Part shown: piece after piece, positions 8,232 to 15,786 of the stretch
How the letters are laid out: the number at the start of each line of letters is the position of its first letter
Numbering within the stretch: position 1 is the first letter of the stretch
The notes under the pieces: model-generated
What the model was told of the DNA's origin: nothing
The model's input: the letters and a program-made list of their open reading frames with translations, nothing else
Databases searched by the model: none
NCBI RefSeq assembly: GCF_013408415.1
Contig: NZ_JACCAA010000001.1
Location: forward strand, 1,240,001 to 1,304,000
From: Nocardioides daedukensis
Lineage (GTDB): Bacteria; Actinomycetota; Actinomycetes; Propionibacteriales; Nocardioidaceae
Direction: 5' to 3'
DNA length: 64,000 nucleotides
Program-made: the position numbers and the translations under genes

Positions 8232-8801
8232 TCAGCGAGCCATCAGGGCGTCGAGGCCGACAGCCATTGCGGCAGCGACTCGGAAGTCCACCCGCTGGTC
8301 TTGGACGGTGACGGTGTACTTGTCGCGCAGCGATCCCTGACGCTCACTCGACATCACGACGTTGCCGGCCTGGTCGGTGAAGTCGAAGTGGAAGCGCAGG
8401 AAGGGGACGTCGGTGAAGCGACGCAGCAAGGCGACGAGCTGGCTGCGCTCCTGGCCGGTGGCGGAGAAACCCGGTCCCTCCATGTGGAAGGTCGAGCGCA
8501 TCAGGCTGGCGCCGAAGTCCTTGCGGAAGAAGCCGATCGGCTGCCCGCTCTCGTCGGTGACGTCATAGCCGGCGTTGAGGTCGATCTTCTTGCGGGCCTT
8601 GAACCCGAAGACCGGTCGGGTCTTGGTGGCGTCGGCGAAGAAGGTAACCTGCTCCTTGAACGCGAACTTCTTCTGCTCGGCGAAGGCCATCAACTGCCCT
8701 TCGCTCCCGTCAGGGTTCGCGGCGATGACGTCGTAGCGGTTGGTCATCATGGTGATCTTCTGGCGGACGAAGAACTGGGGGACGTGCATCGGGGTTGTCA
8801 T
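8232..8801 (-). CDS. LURP-one-related / Tubby-like (scramblase-family) protein
   Basis: About 189 residues from the ATG at 8801 (MTTPMHVPQFFVRQK). The repeated beta pattern (QFFVRQKITMMTNRYDV, GFFRKDFGASLMRSTFHM, RDKYTV near the C-terminus) is that of LURP-one/phospholipid-scramblase-like proteins, a 12-stranded barrel around a hydrophobic helix. The C-terminal helix AAAMAVGLDALMAR fits that buried helix. The biochemical function of bacterial members is not established. A reading frame extending to 8858 is rejected because the extra residues are not family-like. Confidence 0.75.
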   Translation of the reverse strand: MTTPMHVPQFFVRQKITMMTNRYDVIAANPDGSEGQLMAFAEQKKFAFKEQVTFFADATKTRPVFGFKARKKIDLNAGYDVTDESGQPIGFFRKDFGASLMRSTFHMEGPGFSATGQERSQLVALLRRFTDVPFLRFHFDFTDQAGNVVMSSERQGSLRDKYTVTVQDQRVDFRVAAAMAVGLDALMAR

Positions 8802-8878
8802 GGTCCGAAGCCTTCCACGCAGGGCCGGGCGCAAACTCCCTCGCGGGAGTCGATTCACGCCGATCCCCCAGCGATGCC

Positions 8879-8884
8879 TACTCT
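8879..8884 (+). promoter_or_regulatory. Putative -10 (TACTCT), leaderless MFS start
   Basis: Ends 6 nt before the GTG at 8891 and decides that start among several upstream in-frame candidates. Confidence 0.45.
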
Positions 8885-8890
8885 CGGGAC

Positions 8891-10084
8891 GTGACCGAGC
8901 AGTCCCCCTCCCCCGCAGGTCGACGGCTCGCCCTGTTCGCCCTGGTCGTGCTGGCCCTCAACATGCGTCCCGCCGCGGTGTCGGTGGGCCCGGTCCTGGC
9001 AGAGGTCCGCGACGGCCTGGACATGTCGACCACCGTGGCCGGTGTGCTCACCTCCCTGCCGGTGGTCCTCTTCGCCCTCGTCGGCGCGGTCGCCCCGTGG
9101 CTCTCGCGCACGGTCGGGATCCATCGCACGATCCTGGCCTCGTTGCTGGCCGTGACCGCAGGCCTGGCCCTGCGCTCCATGGTCGACTCCCCCGGTCCGT
9201 TCCTGGTTCTCTCCGCCGTGGCGCTGGCGGGGATGGCCACGGCCAACGTGCTGCTGCCCTCGCTGGTCAAGCTGCACTTCCCGGACCGGGTCGGCACGGT
9301 GACCGCGCTCTACACCACCGCGATGGCGATCGGGCTGACCTGCTCGTTGCTGCTCACGGTTCCCGTCGCCGAGCAGTTCGGTGGATGGCGGGTCGGCCTC
9401 GGCGTCTGGGCCGCACTGGCCCTGCTCTCCGCGCTGCCGTGGCTGTTGATGGCTGCCCACGACCGCCACGTCGGTCCCGCCGGGAGCACGATCCGGCTCG
9501 GCGCCGTCGCCCGCACCCCGCTGGGCATCGCGATGGCCCTGTTCTTCGGCCTCCAGTCGACGGCGGCCTACACGATCTTCGGATGGTTCGCGCAGCTGTG
9601 GCGCGACAGCGGCTATTCGCCTGCCCAGGCCGGCGCGCTGGTCGGCCTGGTGGCCGGGGTGAGCATCCCGCTGTCGTTGTGGATCCCGCGGGCCGCGGCG
9701 GCACGAGAGGACCAGCGCGTGGTCCTGCTGGCGGTGATGGCGTGCTATCCGGTGGGCTACGTCGGGCTGATGGTGGCGCCCTACTCCGGGGCGATCGCGT
9801 GGGCCGTGCTGATCGGCGTCGGGGCCTGCACGTTCCCGCTGATCCTCAGCCTGATCCCGATGCGGGCGCGCACAGCCGAGGGCACCGCGGCCCTGTCCGG
9901 CTGGACGCAGTCGGCCGGCTACCTGATCGCCGCCATCGGACCGCTCGCCGTGGGTGCGACGTACGACGCGACCGGCGGTTGGACGCTGCCGCTGGGGCTG
10001 CTCCTGGTGCTGGCCGTGCCGCAGCTCCTGCTCGGTCTCTACTGCTCGCGACCCGGCTACATCGAGGACCAGCTGGCCCGCTGA
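8891..10084 (+). CDS. MFS permease, CynX/NimT (cyanate-transporter-like) family
   Basis: About 397 residues with twelve hydrophobic segments. The N-terminus LALNMRPAAVSVGPVLAEV is diagnostic for the CynX/NimT branch of the major facilitator superfamily; the A-like motif between helices 2 and 3 (GAVAPWLSRTVGIHR) is also present. Members move cyanate, 2-nitroimidazole or other small molecules; no substrate gene (e.g. cyanase) is adjacent. The frame is open to 8795, but family N-termini and the upstream hexamer support GTG at 8891. Confidence 0.9.
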   Translation: MTEQSPSPAGRRLALFALVVLALNMRPAAVSVGPVLAEVRDGLDMSTTVAGVLTSLPVVLFALVGAVAPWLSRTVGIHRTILASLLAVTAGLALRSMVDSPGPFLVLSAVALAGMATANVLLPSLVKLHFPDRVGTVTALYTTAMAIGLTCSLLLTVPVAEQFGGWRVGLGVWAALALLSALPWLLMAAHDRHVGPAGSTIRLGAVARTPLGIAMALFFGLQSTAAYTIFGWFAQLWRDSGYSPAQAGALVGLVAGVSIPLSLWIPRAAAAREDQRVVLLAVMACYPVGYVGLMVAPYSGAIAWAVLIGVGACTFPLILSLIPMRARTAEGTAALSGWTQSAGYLIAAIGPLAVGATYDATGGWTLPLGLLLVLAVPQLLLGLYCSRPGYIEDQLAR

Positions 10085-10121
10085 GGCGTGGCCCCGGCGA
10101 GCAACACGCCCGATCAGTCGT

Positions 10122-11915
10122 TCAGTCGGCCAGACGGGACAGTTCCTCGTCCACCACGGCGGTGTCGAGCTTGACGAAGACCGGGCTCGGCTTGGCGATC
10201 GGGGTGCCCACCGTGACCGGGTGACGCGCCCAGCTGCGGGCGGTGGTGTAGTCACCGGTGATGATCGGATAGCCCGCGCCACCGTCGAGGTCGTCAGCCT
10301 CGCGGATCTCTGGCATCGGCTGCACGTCCCCGGCACCGCCGTAGACCACGTCGACCGCATTGGCCGAGAACGGCAGGAACGGCGAGAGGATCAGGTTCAG
10401 GTCCGTGACGCACTGGGCCAGCACGTGCAGGACGGTGCCGAGCCGCTCGCGCTGCTCGTCACCCTTGAGGGTCCAGGGCGCGGTGTCGGTGATGTACTTG
10501 TTGACGTCGGCCACGGCTCGCATCGCCTCGCCGATCGCCTGCTTCTGCCGGTGTGCACCGATCAGGTCACCGACCACGTCGAAGGTCTTCTCCACCCGCT
10601 CGAGCAGGACGATGTCCTCCGGTGCCAGCTCGGCCGCTTGGGGGATCTCACCGAAGTTCTTGTTGATCAGGGTCGCGGTGCGGTTGACCAGGTTGCCCCA
10701 GCCGGCAACGAGCTCGTCGTTGGTACGCCGTACGAACTCGGCCCAGGTGAAGTCCGAGTCCTGGTTCTCCGGACCGGCCGAGGCGACGAAGTAGCGGAAC
10801 GCATCGGGCTGGTAGCGGCTCAGCAGGTCACGCACGTAGATCACCACGCGCTTGGAGGAGGAGAACTTCTTGCCCTCCATCGTCAGGAACTCGCTGGAGA
10901 CCACCTCGGTCGGCAGGTTCAGCACGCCGTAGTCACCCGGGTTGCCTGCCTTGTCCCCCTTGCCGGAGTAGGCGAGCAGCTCTGCCGGCCAGATCTGGGA
11001 GTGGAAGGTGATGTTGTCCTTGCCCATGAAGTAGTAGGACAGGGCCTCCGGGTCGTTCCACCAGGCGCGCCAGGCGTCCGCGTCCCCGGTCCGTCGGGCC
11101 CACTCGATGCTCGCGGAGAGATAGCCGATGACCGCGTCGAACCAGACGTAGAGTTTCTTGGTCGGGTTGTCGACCCAGCCCTCGAGCGGGATCGCGATGC
11201 CCCAGTCGATGTCGCGGGTCATCGCCCGCGGCTTGATCTCCTTGAGGATGTTCTGGCTGAACCGGATCACGTTCGGGCGCCAGGTGCCCGAGGCCTCACG
11301 CTCGTCGAGCCACTCGCCCAGCGCCTCGGCCAGCGCGGGCAGGTCGAGGAAGAAGTGCTGGGTCTCGATGAACTCCGGGGTCTCTCCGTTGATCTTCGAA
11401 CGGGGGTTCTTCAGCTCGTGCGGGTCGAGCTGGTTGCCACAGTTGTCGCACTGGTCACCGCGGGCACCCTCGGCGCCACAGATCGGGCAGGTGCCCTCGA
11501 TGTAGCGGTCCGGCAGGGTGCGGCCCGTGGACGGCGAGATGGCGCCGTACGTCGTCTGCTCGACGAAGTAGCCGTTGTCGTGGACGCCCTTGAACATCTC
11601 CTGGACCACCGAGTGGTGGTTGCGCGTGGTGGTGCGGGTGTAGAGGTCGTAGGAGATGCCGAGTGCCGTGAGGTCCTCCGCGATCATCCGGTGGTTCTGG
11701 TCGGCGAGCTGCTGCGGGGTCAGGCCGGCCTCGTCGGCTGCGATCAGGATCGGCGTGCCGTGCTCGTCCGTCCCGGAGACCATGAGCACGTCGTGTCCGG
11801 ACATCCGCATGTATCGACTGAAGACGTCGGAGGGCACGCCGAAACCGGCAACGTGGCCGATGTGGCGGGGACCGTTGGCATAGGGCCAGGCGACGGCAGA
11901 CAGGATGTGGCTCAT
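10122..11915 (-). CDS. metG: Methionyl-tRNA synthetase
   Basis: About 597 residues, class Ia synthetase. The HIGH motif reads PRHIGH (residues 16-21). A zinc knuckle CPICG ... CDNCG is inserted at about 143-160, and the KMSKS loop reads KFSSSK near residue 350. The anticodon-binding helical domain follows; there is no C-terminal EMAP/Arc1-like dimerisation domain. The ATG at 11915 lies 6 nt after TAGGAT, suggesting a leaderless mRNA. Convergent with the MFS gene. Confidence 0.97.
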   Translation of the reverse strand: MSHILSAVAWPYANGPRHIGHVAGFGVPSDVFSRYMRMSGHDVLMVSGTDEHGTPILIAADEAGLTPQQLADQNHRMIAEDLTALGISYDLYTRTTTRNHHSVVQEMFKGVHDNGYFVEQTTYGAISPSTGRTLPDRYIEGTCPICGAEGARGDQCDNCGNQLDPHELKNPRSKINGETPEFIETQHFFLDLPALAEALGEWLDEREASGTWRPNVIRFSQNILKEIKPRAMTRDIDWGIAIPLEGWVDNPTKKLYVWFDAVIGYLSASIEWARRTGDADAWRAWWNDPEALSYYFMGKDNITFHSQIWPAELLAYSGKGDKAGNPGDYGVLNLPTEVVSSEFLTMEGKKFSSSKRVVIYVRDLLSRYQPDAFRYFVASAGPENQDSDFTWAEFVRRTNDELVAGWGNLVNRTATLINKNFGEIPQAAELAPEDIVLLERVEKTFDVVGDLIGAHRQKQAIGEAMRAVADVNKYITDTAPWTLKGDEQRERLGTVLHVLAQCVTDLNLILSPFLPFSANAVDVVYGGAGDVQPMPEIREADDLDGGAGYPIITGDYTTARSWARHPVTVGTPIAKPSPVFVKLDTAVVDEELSRLAD

Positions 11916-11921
11916 GCCTTG

Positions 11922-11927
11922 ATCCTA
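11922..11927 (-). promoter_or_regulatory. Putative -10 (TAGGAT), leaderless metG start
   Basis: Separated from the metG ATG by exactly 6 nt. Confidence 0.5.
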
Positions 11928-11999
11928 GGAGTACGCCGAGTCCCCGCGCGCATCGGTTTCCTGCGATGGTCCCTGGCGGAAGCGACATCGGCTGCGCGC

Positions 12000-12005
12000 T
12001 ACGGT
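12000..12005 (+). promoter_or_regulatory. Putative -10 (TACGGT) for the GOLPH3-like gene
   Basis: Seven nt before the ATG at 12013; it overlaps the alternative GTG at 12004, arguing against that start. Confidence 0.4.
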
Positions 12006-12012
12006 GCAGGAC

Positions 12013-12696
12013 ATGGTGACCCTGCTCGCAGAAGACCTCCTGCTGCTCCTCACCGATGACGAGACCGGCAAGCGCGCGGACAGTTATCTGGACGTCCTGC
12101 TGGGTGGATCGATGCTGATCGAGCTGGCCGGCGACGGATTGCTCGAGGTCCGCAGGACGGGCCGCTGGTCGCAGGCCAAGGTGCACGTGCTCACCGATCC
12201 CGCGCCGCCCGCTGACCCACTGCTGGCCGAGGCGTTGGCGACCGTGCGGGAGAAGGAGCGGACCGCGCAGGACCTGGTCGGTCGGCTCGGCAAGGGCCTT
12301 CGGGACAAGCTCTTCGCGCGGCTGGTCGACAAGGGCATCCTGCGGCTCGAGGAGGGCAAGATCCTCGGCCTGTTCCCGACCCAGCGGTGGCCCGCGGTGG
12401 ACTCCTCCCACGAGAACGAGGTACGCCGCCAGCTGTCGGCGACCCTGCTGCACGGCGTCAGCGCCGACCAGCGCACTGGAGCACTGATCTCGTTGCTGCA
12501 CTCAGCGGACAAGGCGCACAAGGTGCTCGACAACCAGGGTCGGCCGGCCAAGGAGATCAAGGCCCGTGCCAAGGCGGTCGCCGAGGGTGACTGGGCCGCC
12601 GACGCGGTCAAGGACGCGATCGCCGCCGCTCAGGCCGCGACGATGACCGCGGTCATGGTCGCCACCACTGTCACCACAGGTGCGGGCGGCAGCTGA
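12013..12696 (+). CDS. GOLPH3/VPS74-family (GPP34) protein
   Basis: About 227 residues. The N-terminus LLAEDLLLLLTDDETGK followed by a conserved hydrophobic helix (LDVLLGGSMLIEL) is the GPP34 signature. Eukaryotic GOLPH3 binds PI4P and Golgi glycosyltransferases; bacterial homologues are widespread in actinobacteria without an assigned function. A segment with a positively charged start (RGRPAKEIKARAKAVAEGDW) precedes an Ala-rich C-terminus. ATG 12013 is preferred over GTG 12004 on family start and promoter spacing. Convergent with the amidase. Confidence 0.88.
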   Translation: MVTLLAEDLLLLLTDDETGKRADSYLDVLLGGSMLIELAGDGLLEVRRTGRWSQAKVHVLTDPAPPADPLLAEALATVREKERTAQDLVGRLGKGLRDKLFARLVDKGILRLEEGKILGLFPTQRWPAVDSSHENEVRRQLSATLLHGVSADQRTGALISLLHSADKAHKVLDNQGRPAKEIKARAKAVAEGDWAADAVKDAIAAAQAATMTAVMVATTVTTGAGGS

Positions 12697-12702
12697 ACCT
12701 GC

Positions 12703-13866
12703 TCAGCTGTACATCCGGTGGTAGATCATGTTGCGCAGCTTGGGCAGCTCGGCATAGAGGTAGCGGCCCGGGCACGAGGTGTCGTTGGTGTTGCGGTGTC
12801 CGTCGACCTTGTAGAGGTAGACGCTCTTGCCCTTGGGGAACTTGTCGCTGCCGGTCGACGTCATCCAGATCTTGCCGACCGGATAACGGTTGCCCCGGTC
12901 GAACTTCCACGCCGAGATGTCGGCCAGGGCGCGCAGGACCGTCCTGGAGGCGGTGCGGGTCTCGTAGTTGCCGATCACGGCGACACCGACGCTGTTGTGG
13001 TTGAACCCGAGCGTGTGTGCGCCCTGCACCAGGTTGCCGACCCCACCGGACCTGCCCTCCCAAATCCGGCCGAACCGGTCGACCAGGAAGTTGTAGCCGA
13101 TGTCGAACCAGCCCAGGGTCTTGGTGTGATAGCGATAGATGCCGCGCAGGATGCCGGCCGTCTGCCAGGACCTGTAGTCGTTGGCGTTCACGGTGTGGTG
13201 GACGTGGACCTGCTTCATCATGTCGGTGTAGCGCGGCGAGCCGTTCTTCCACGACTCATCGGCGCCCCACTGCTTGCGACTGTAGATGGTCGGTCGCGGG
13301 ACCGTCCTTCGGGTCGCGGACGTGGTCACCGTGGGCGTCTGGTCAGTGGTCTCCGGGGACTCGACGCCCGGGCTCTCGGGTGCCGGTGCCGGGGGCACCG
13401 GATCGTCATCGGCGGCCGCGACTCCCGGGTTGATCAGGACCATCTCGAGGTCGTCAGCCGTGCGCTCGGTGCGCACCTGCAACCTGTCGGAGTCCCCGAC
13501 CCAGATCAGGTCCGAGGCCCCGTCCGGGGCCTCGTTGCCCTCACCTGAGGACGGACCGTCGGCCAGGCTCTCCAGCTCGACCCAGCCGGTCCAGCGGCCC
13601 TCGGTGCGGGTCCTGACCTCGACGCCGGGGTCCTCACCTGCCCACGTCGCAGCCACCATCGTGAACCGGTCGGTGGTCACCGTGCGGCGGGTGGGAAGCT
13701 TGACCTCGGCCGAGGACAGGGGTGTGCCGGCCTCCCGCTTGAGCTCGACCTGCGGTCGTTCGGCAGCGGCTTGGGGAAGTCCCCCAACCAGCAGCGGAGC
13801 AACGAGGATGCTGGCGGCGAGGGTGAGCACGGACAGGTGGGCGCGAGACATCCGAGAAACAGTCAT
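12703..13866 (-). CDS. Secreted N-acetylmuramoyl-L-alanine amidase (PGRP/Amidase_2)
   Basis: About 387 residues. A signal peptide (SVLTLAASILVAPLLVGG) is followed by a beta-rich region and a Pro/Thr linker, then a PGRP amidase domain over the last ~190 residues. Zinc ligands are visible as the second His of VHVHHT, and His and Cys in VDGHRNTNDTSCPG; the family Tyr is in GIYRYH. It is predicted to cleave the MurNAc-L-Ala bond of peptidoglycan outside the membrane. The ATG at 13866 has GGTGGG about 8 nt upstream; ATGs at 13881 and 13851 are alternatives. Confidence 0.92.
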   Translation of the reverse strand: MTVSRMSRAHLSVLTLAASILVAPLLVGGLPQAAAERPQVELKREAGTPLSSAEVKLPTRRTVTTDRFTMVAATWAGEDPGVEVRTRTEGRWTGWVELESLADGPSSGEGNEAPDGASDLIWVGDSDRLQVRTERTADDLEMVLINPGVAAADDDPVPPAPAPESPGVESPETTDQTPTVTTSATRRTVPRPTIYSRKQWGADESWKNGSPRYTDMMKQVHVHHTVNANDYRSWQTAGILRGIYRYHTKTLGWFDIGYNFLVDRFGRIWEGRSGGVGNLVQGAHTLGFNHNSVGVAVIGNYETRTASRTVLRALADISAWKFDRGNRYPVGKIWMTSTGSDKFPKGKSVYLYKVDGHRNTNDTSCPGRYLYAELPKLRNMIYHRMYS

Positions 13867-13896
13867 GGCCCGACCCACCATGCCTCACGATCGGGC

Positions 13897-14511
13897 TCAG
13901 GTGAAGTCCAGGTCTGCCGTCCTGCTCCGCTTCAGCTCGAAGAAATAGGGGTAGGCGGCGAGCCCGACCGCGGCGTCCCAGAGCTTGCCGGCCTCCTCGC
14001 CACGCGGCGTCTTGGTGATCACCGGGCCGAAGAAGGCAGTGCCCTCGATGGAGATCACCGGCGTTCCCACCTCTTCGCCGACCTGGTCCATCCCGGAGTG
14101 GTGGGAGACCTTCAACGCCTCGTCGAACTCGGTCGATTCCATGGCGTCGGCCAGCTCGGCCGACAGCCCGGCCTCCTCGAGCGCCTTGAGCACCATGTCG
14201 CGGTCGAGGTCCTTCTTGGCGAGGTGGATCTGGTTGCCCATCGCGGTGTAGAGGGGCAGCAGCACCTCGTTGCCGTGAGCCTGCTCGGCTGCGATGCAGA
14301 CCCGGACCGGGCCCCAGGCCGGCTTCAGCATCTCGCGGTAGTCGTCAGGGATGTCCTTGTCCTGGTTGAGGTAGGCAAGGCTCATCACGTGCCACGTCAC
14401 GTCGATGTCGCGCACCTTCTCGACCTCGAGAACCCATCGCGAGGTGAGCCACGCGAACGGGCACAGCGGGTCGAACCAGAAGTCGGCAGTGGTCTTTGTG
14501 GGGTCGGTCAT
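13897..14511 (-). CDS. DsbA-like mycothiol-dependent nitroreductase (Rv2466c family)
   Basis: About 204 residues. The N-terminus DFWFDPLCPFAWLTSRW and the MSLAYLN motif match the Rv2466c family, a thioredoxin-fold enzyme with helical insertion that uses mycothiol. Mycobacterial Rv2466c has CPWC, whereas this protein has CPFA, so the second (resolving) Cys is missing. A monothiol mechanism with mycothiol is plausible (inference). A TTG at 14523 directly after GAGGAG is an alternative start. It follows chrA by about 20 bp and is probably cotranscribed with it and the amidase. Confidence 0.88.
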   Translation of the reverse strand: MTDPTKTTADFWFDPLCPFAWLTSRWVLEVEKVRDIDVTWHVMSLAYLNQDKDIPDDYREMLKPAWGPVRVCIAAEQAHGNEVLLPLYTAMGNQIHLAKKDLDRDMVLKALEEAGLSAELADAMESTEFDEALKVSHHSGMDQVGEEVGTPVISIEGTAFFGPVITKTPRGEEAGKLWDAAVGLAAYPYFFELKRSRTADLDFT

Positions 14512-14530
14512 GAAACCAGTCAAGCACTCC

Positions 14531-15646
14531 TCACCACAGGAGGAGGCCGAGAGCCGCTCCCCCGGCGATCAGCCACGCGCTGTTCAGCCTCGTGGTCAGC
14601 AGCAGGGCGAGCGAGGCGACTGCGATCGCCACCGTCGCCACGTCCACCAGGGCCGTGCGGCCGAGTTGCCAGGTCACCCCCGCCATCAGGGCCAGAGCGG
14701 TGACGTTGAGCCCGTCGAGCATCACCGCACTCCATCGTGCCGACCTGATCCGGTCGGTGATCCTGGTGAGCAGCCCGACGAAGACGAACGAGGGCAGGAA
14801 GATCGCCATGGTCGCCAGGAACGCGCCCCACCACCCGGCGACCAGGTAGCCGATGAAGGTCGCCGTGGTGAACACCGGCCCGGGCGTCACCTGGCCGATC
14901 GAGACGGCATCCAGGAGCTGTTGCTGGCTGATCCAGCCGAGCCGGTCCACGAAGTCGCCCTCGAGGAAGGCCAGCAGGACGTAGCCGCTGCCGTAGAGCA
15001 CGGCTCCGATCTTCAGCATCGTGGTGAACAGCTCGGTCAGGGTGGCGGTGTCGGTGCCGACCAGGAGCGGCGCCACCAAGAAGGAGGCGCCCCGCTCGCC
15101 CGAATGACCCGGGTGGCGCAGACGGCGTACGCCGTGAGCCAGCCCCGCCAGAGCCGCGCCGCCGAAGAGCACGACGAGCTCGTTGACCCCCAGTAAGTAT
15201 GCCGTGAGCGCGATCACCGCGAGCGCGATCAGCCACGGGGTCTTGAGTACCGTCCTGGACAGTCCCACCAACGCGTGCGCGATGATTCCGATGACCGCAG
15301 GGACGACGCCGCGCAGGACGGCCTCGAACTGCGGGGTCCCGCCCTTCTCGACATGGAGCCAGGCCAGGCCCGTCACCATCAGCGCGGCGGGGACGATGAA
15401 GCAGACCCCGGCCAGGACCAACCCCTTCCACTTCGCCCGCTCGTGGCCCAGGTGGATCGCCAGCTCTGTCGAGTTGGGGCCGGGGATCAGGTTGGTGGCC
15501 CCCATCAGGTCGACGAACCGCTCGTCGGTGACCCATCCGCGGCGCCGGACGAGCTCGTCGCGCATCATCGCGGTGTGGGCCACCGGGCCTCCGAAGGCGA
15601 ACGTGCCCAGGCGCAGGAAGACGACGGCGACCTCACGCAGCTGCAT
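14531..15646 (-). CDS. chrA: Chromate transporter, ChrA (CHR) family, two-domain form
   Basis: About 371 residues with roughly ten membrane segments. The two CHR domains carry the repeated signatures FGGPVAHTAMM ... NLIPGPNSTELAI (N half) and YGSGYVLLAFLE ... SIGQVTPGPVFTT (C half). The family exports chromate, or acts in anion transport of unknown substrate. The start is uncertain: ATG 15646 opens MQLREVAVVFLRLGTFAFGG as in relatives, with a GCGGGA element upstream; GTG 15667 is possible. Divergent from pepN. Confidence 0.9.
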   Translation of the reverse strand: MQLREVAVVFLRLGTFAFGGPVAHTAMMRDELVRRRGWVTDERFVDLMGATNLIPGPNSTELAIHLGHERAKWKGLVLAGVCFIVPAALMVTGLAWLHVEKGGTPQFEAVLRGVVPAVIGIIAHALVGLSRTVLKTPWLIALAVIALTAYLLGVNELVVLFGGAALAGLAHGVRRLRHPGHSGERGASFLVAPLLVGTDTATLTELFTTMLKIGAVLYGSGYVLLAFLEGDFVDRLGWISQQQLLDAVSIGQVTPGPVFTTATFIGYLVAGWWGAFLATMAIFLPSFVFVGLLTRITDRIRSARWSAVMLDGLNVTALALMAGVTWQLGRTALVDVATVAIAVASLALLLTTRLNSAWLIAGGAALGLLLW

Positions 15647-15773
15647 TCCCGCATCCCACCACGTGACGGTGAACGGCAGGTGGCGGCAGTTGCTCCGGGT
15701 CGGCACCGGGTGGGCAGGCGGCGGACCTCGGGGGGCACCCGGTAACGGTTGGATCAACGTGTGACGCCAGTGA

Positions 15774-15779
15774 CATGAT
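15774..15779 (+). promoter_or_regulatory. Putative -10 (CATGAT), leaderless pepN start
   Basis: Seven nt before the ATG at 15787; weaker match than most others because the first base is C. Confidence 0.3.
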
Positions 15780-15786
15780 GCGGCAC

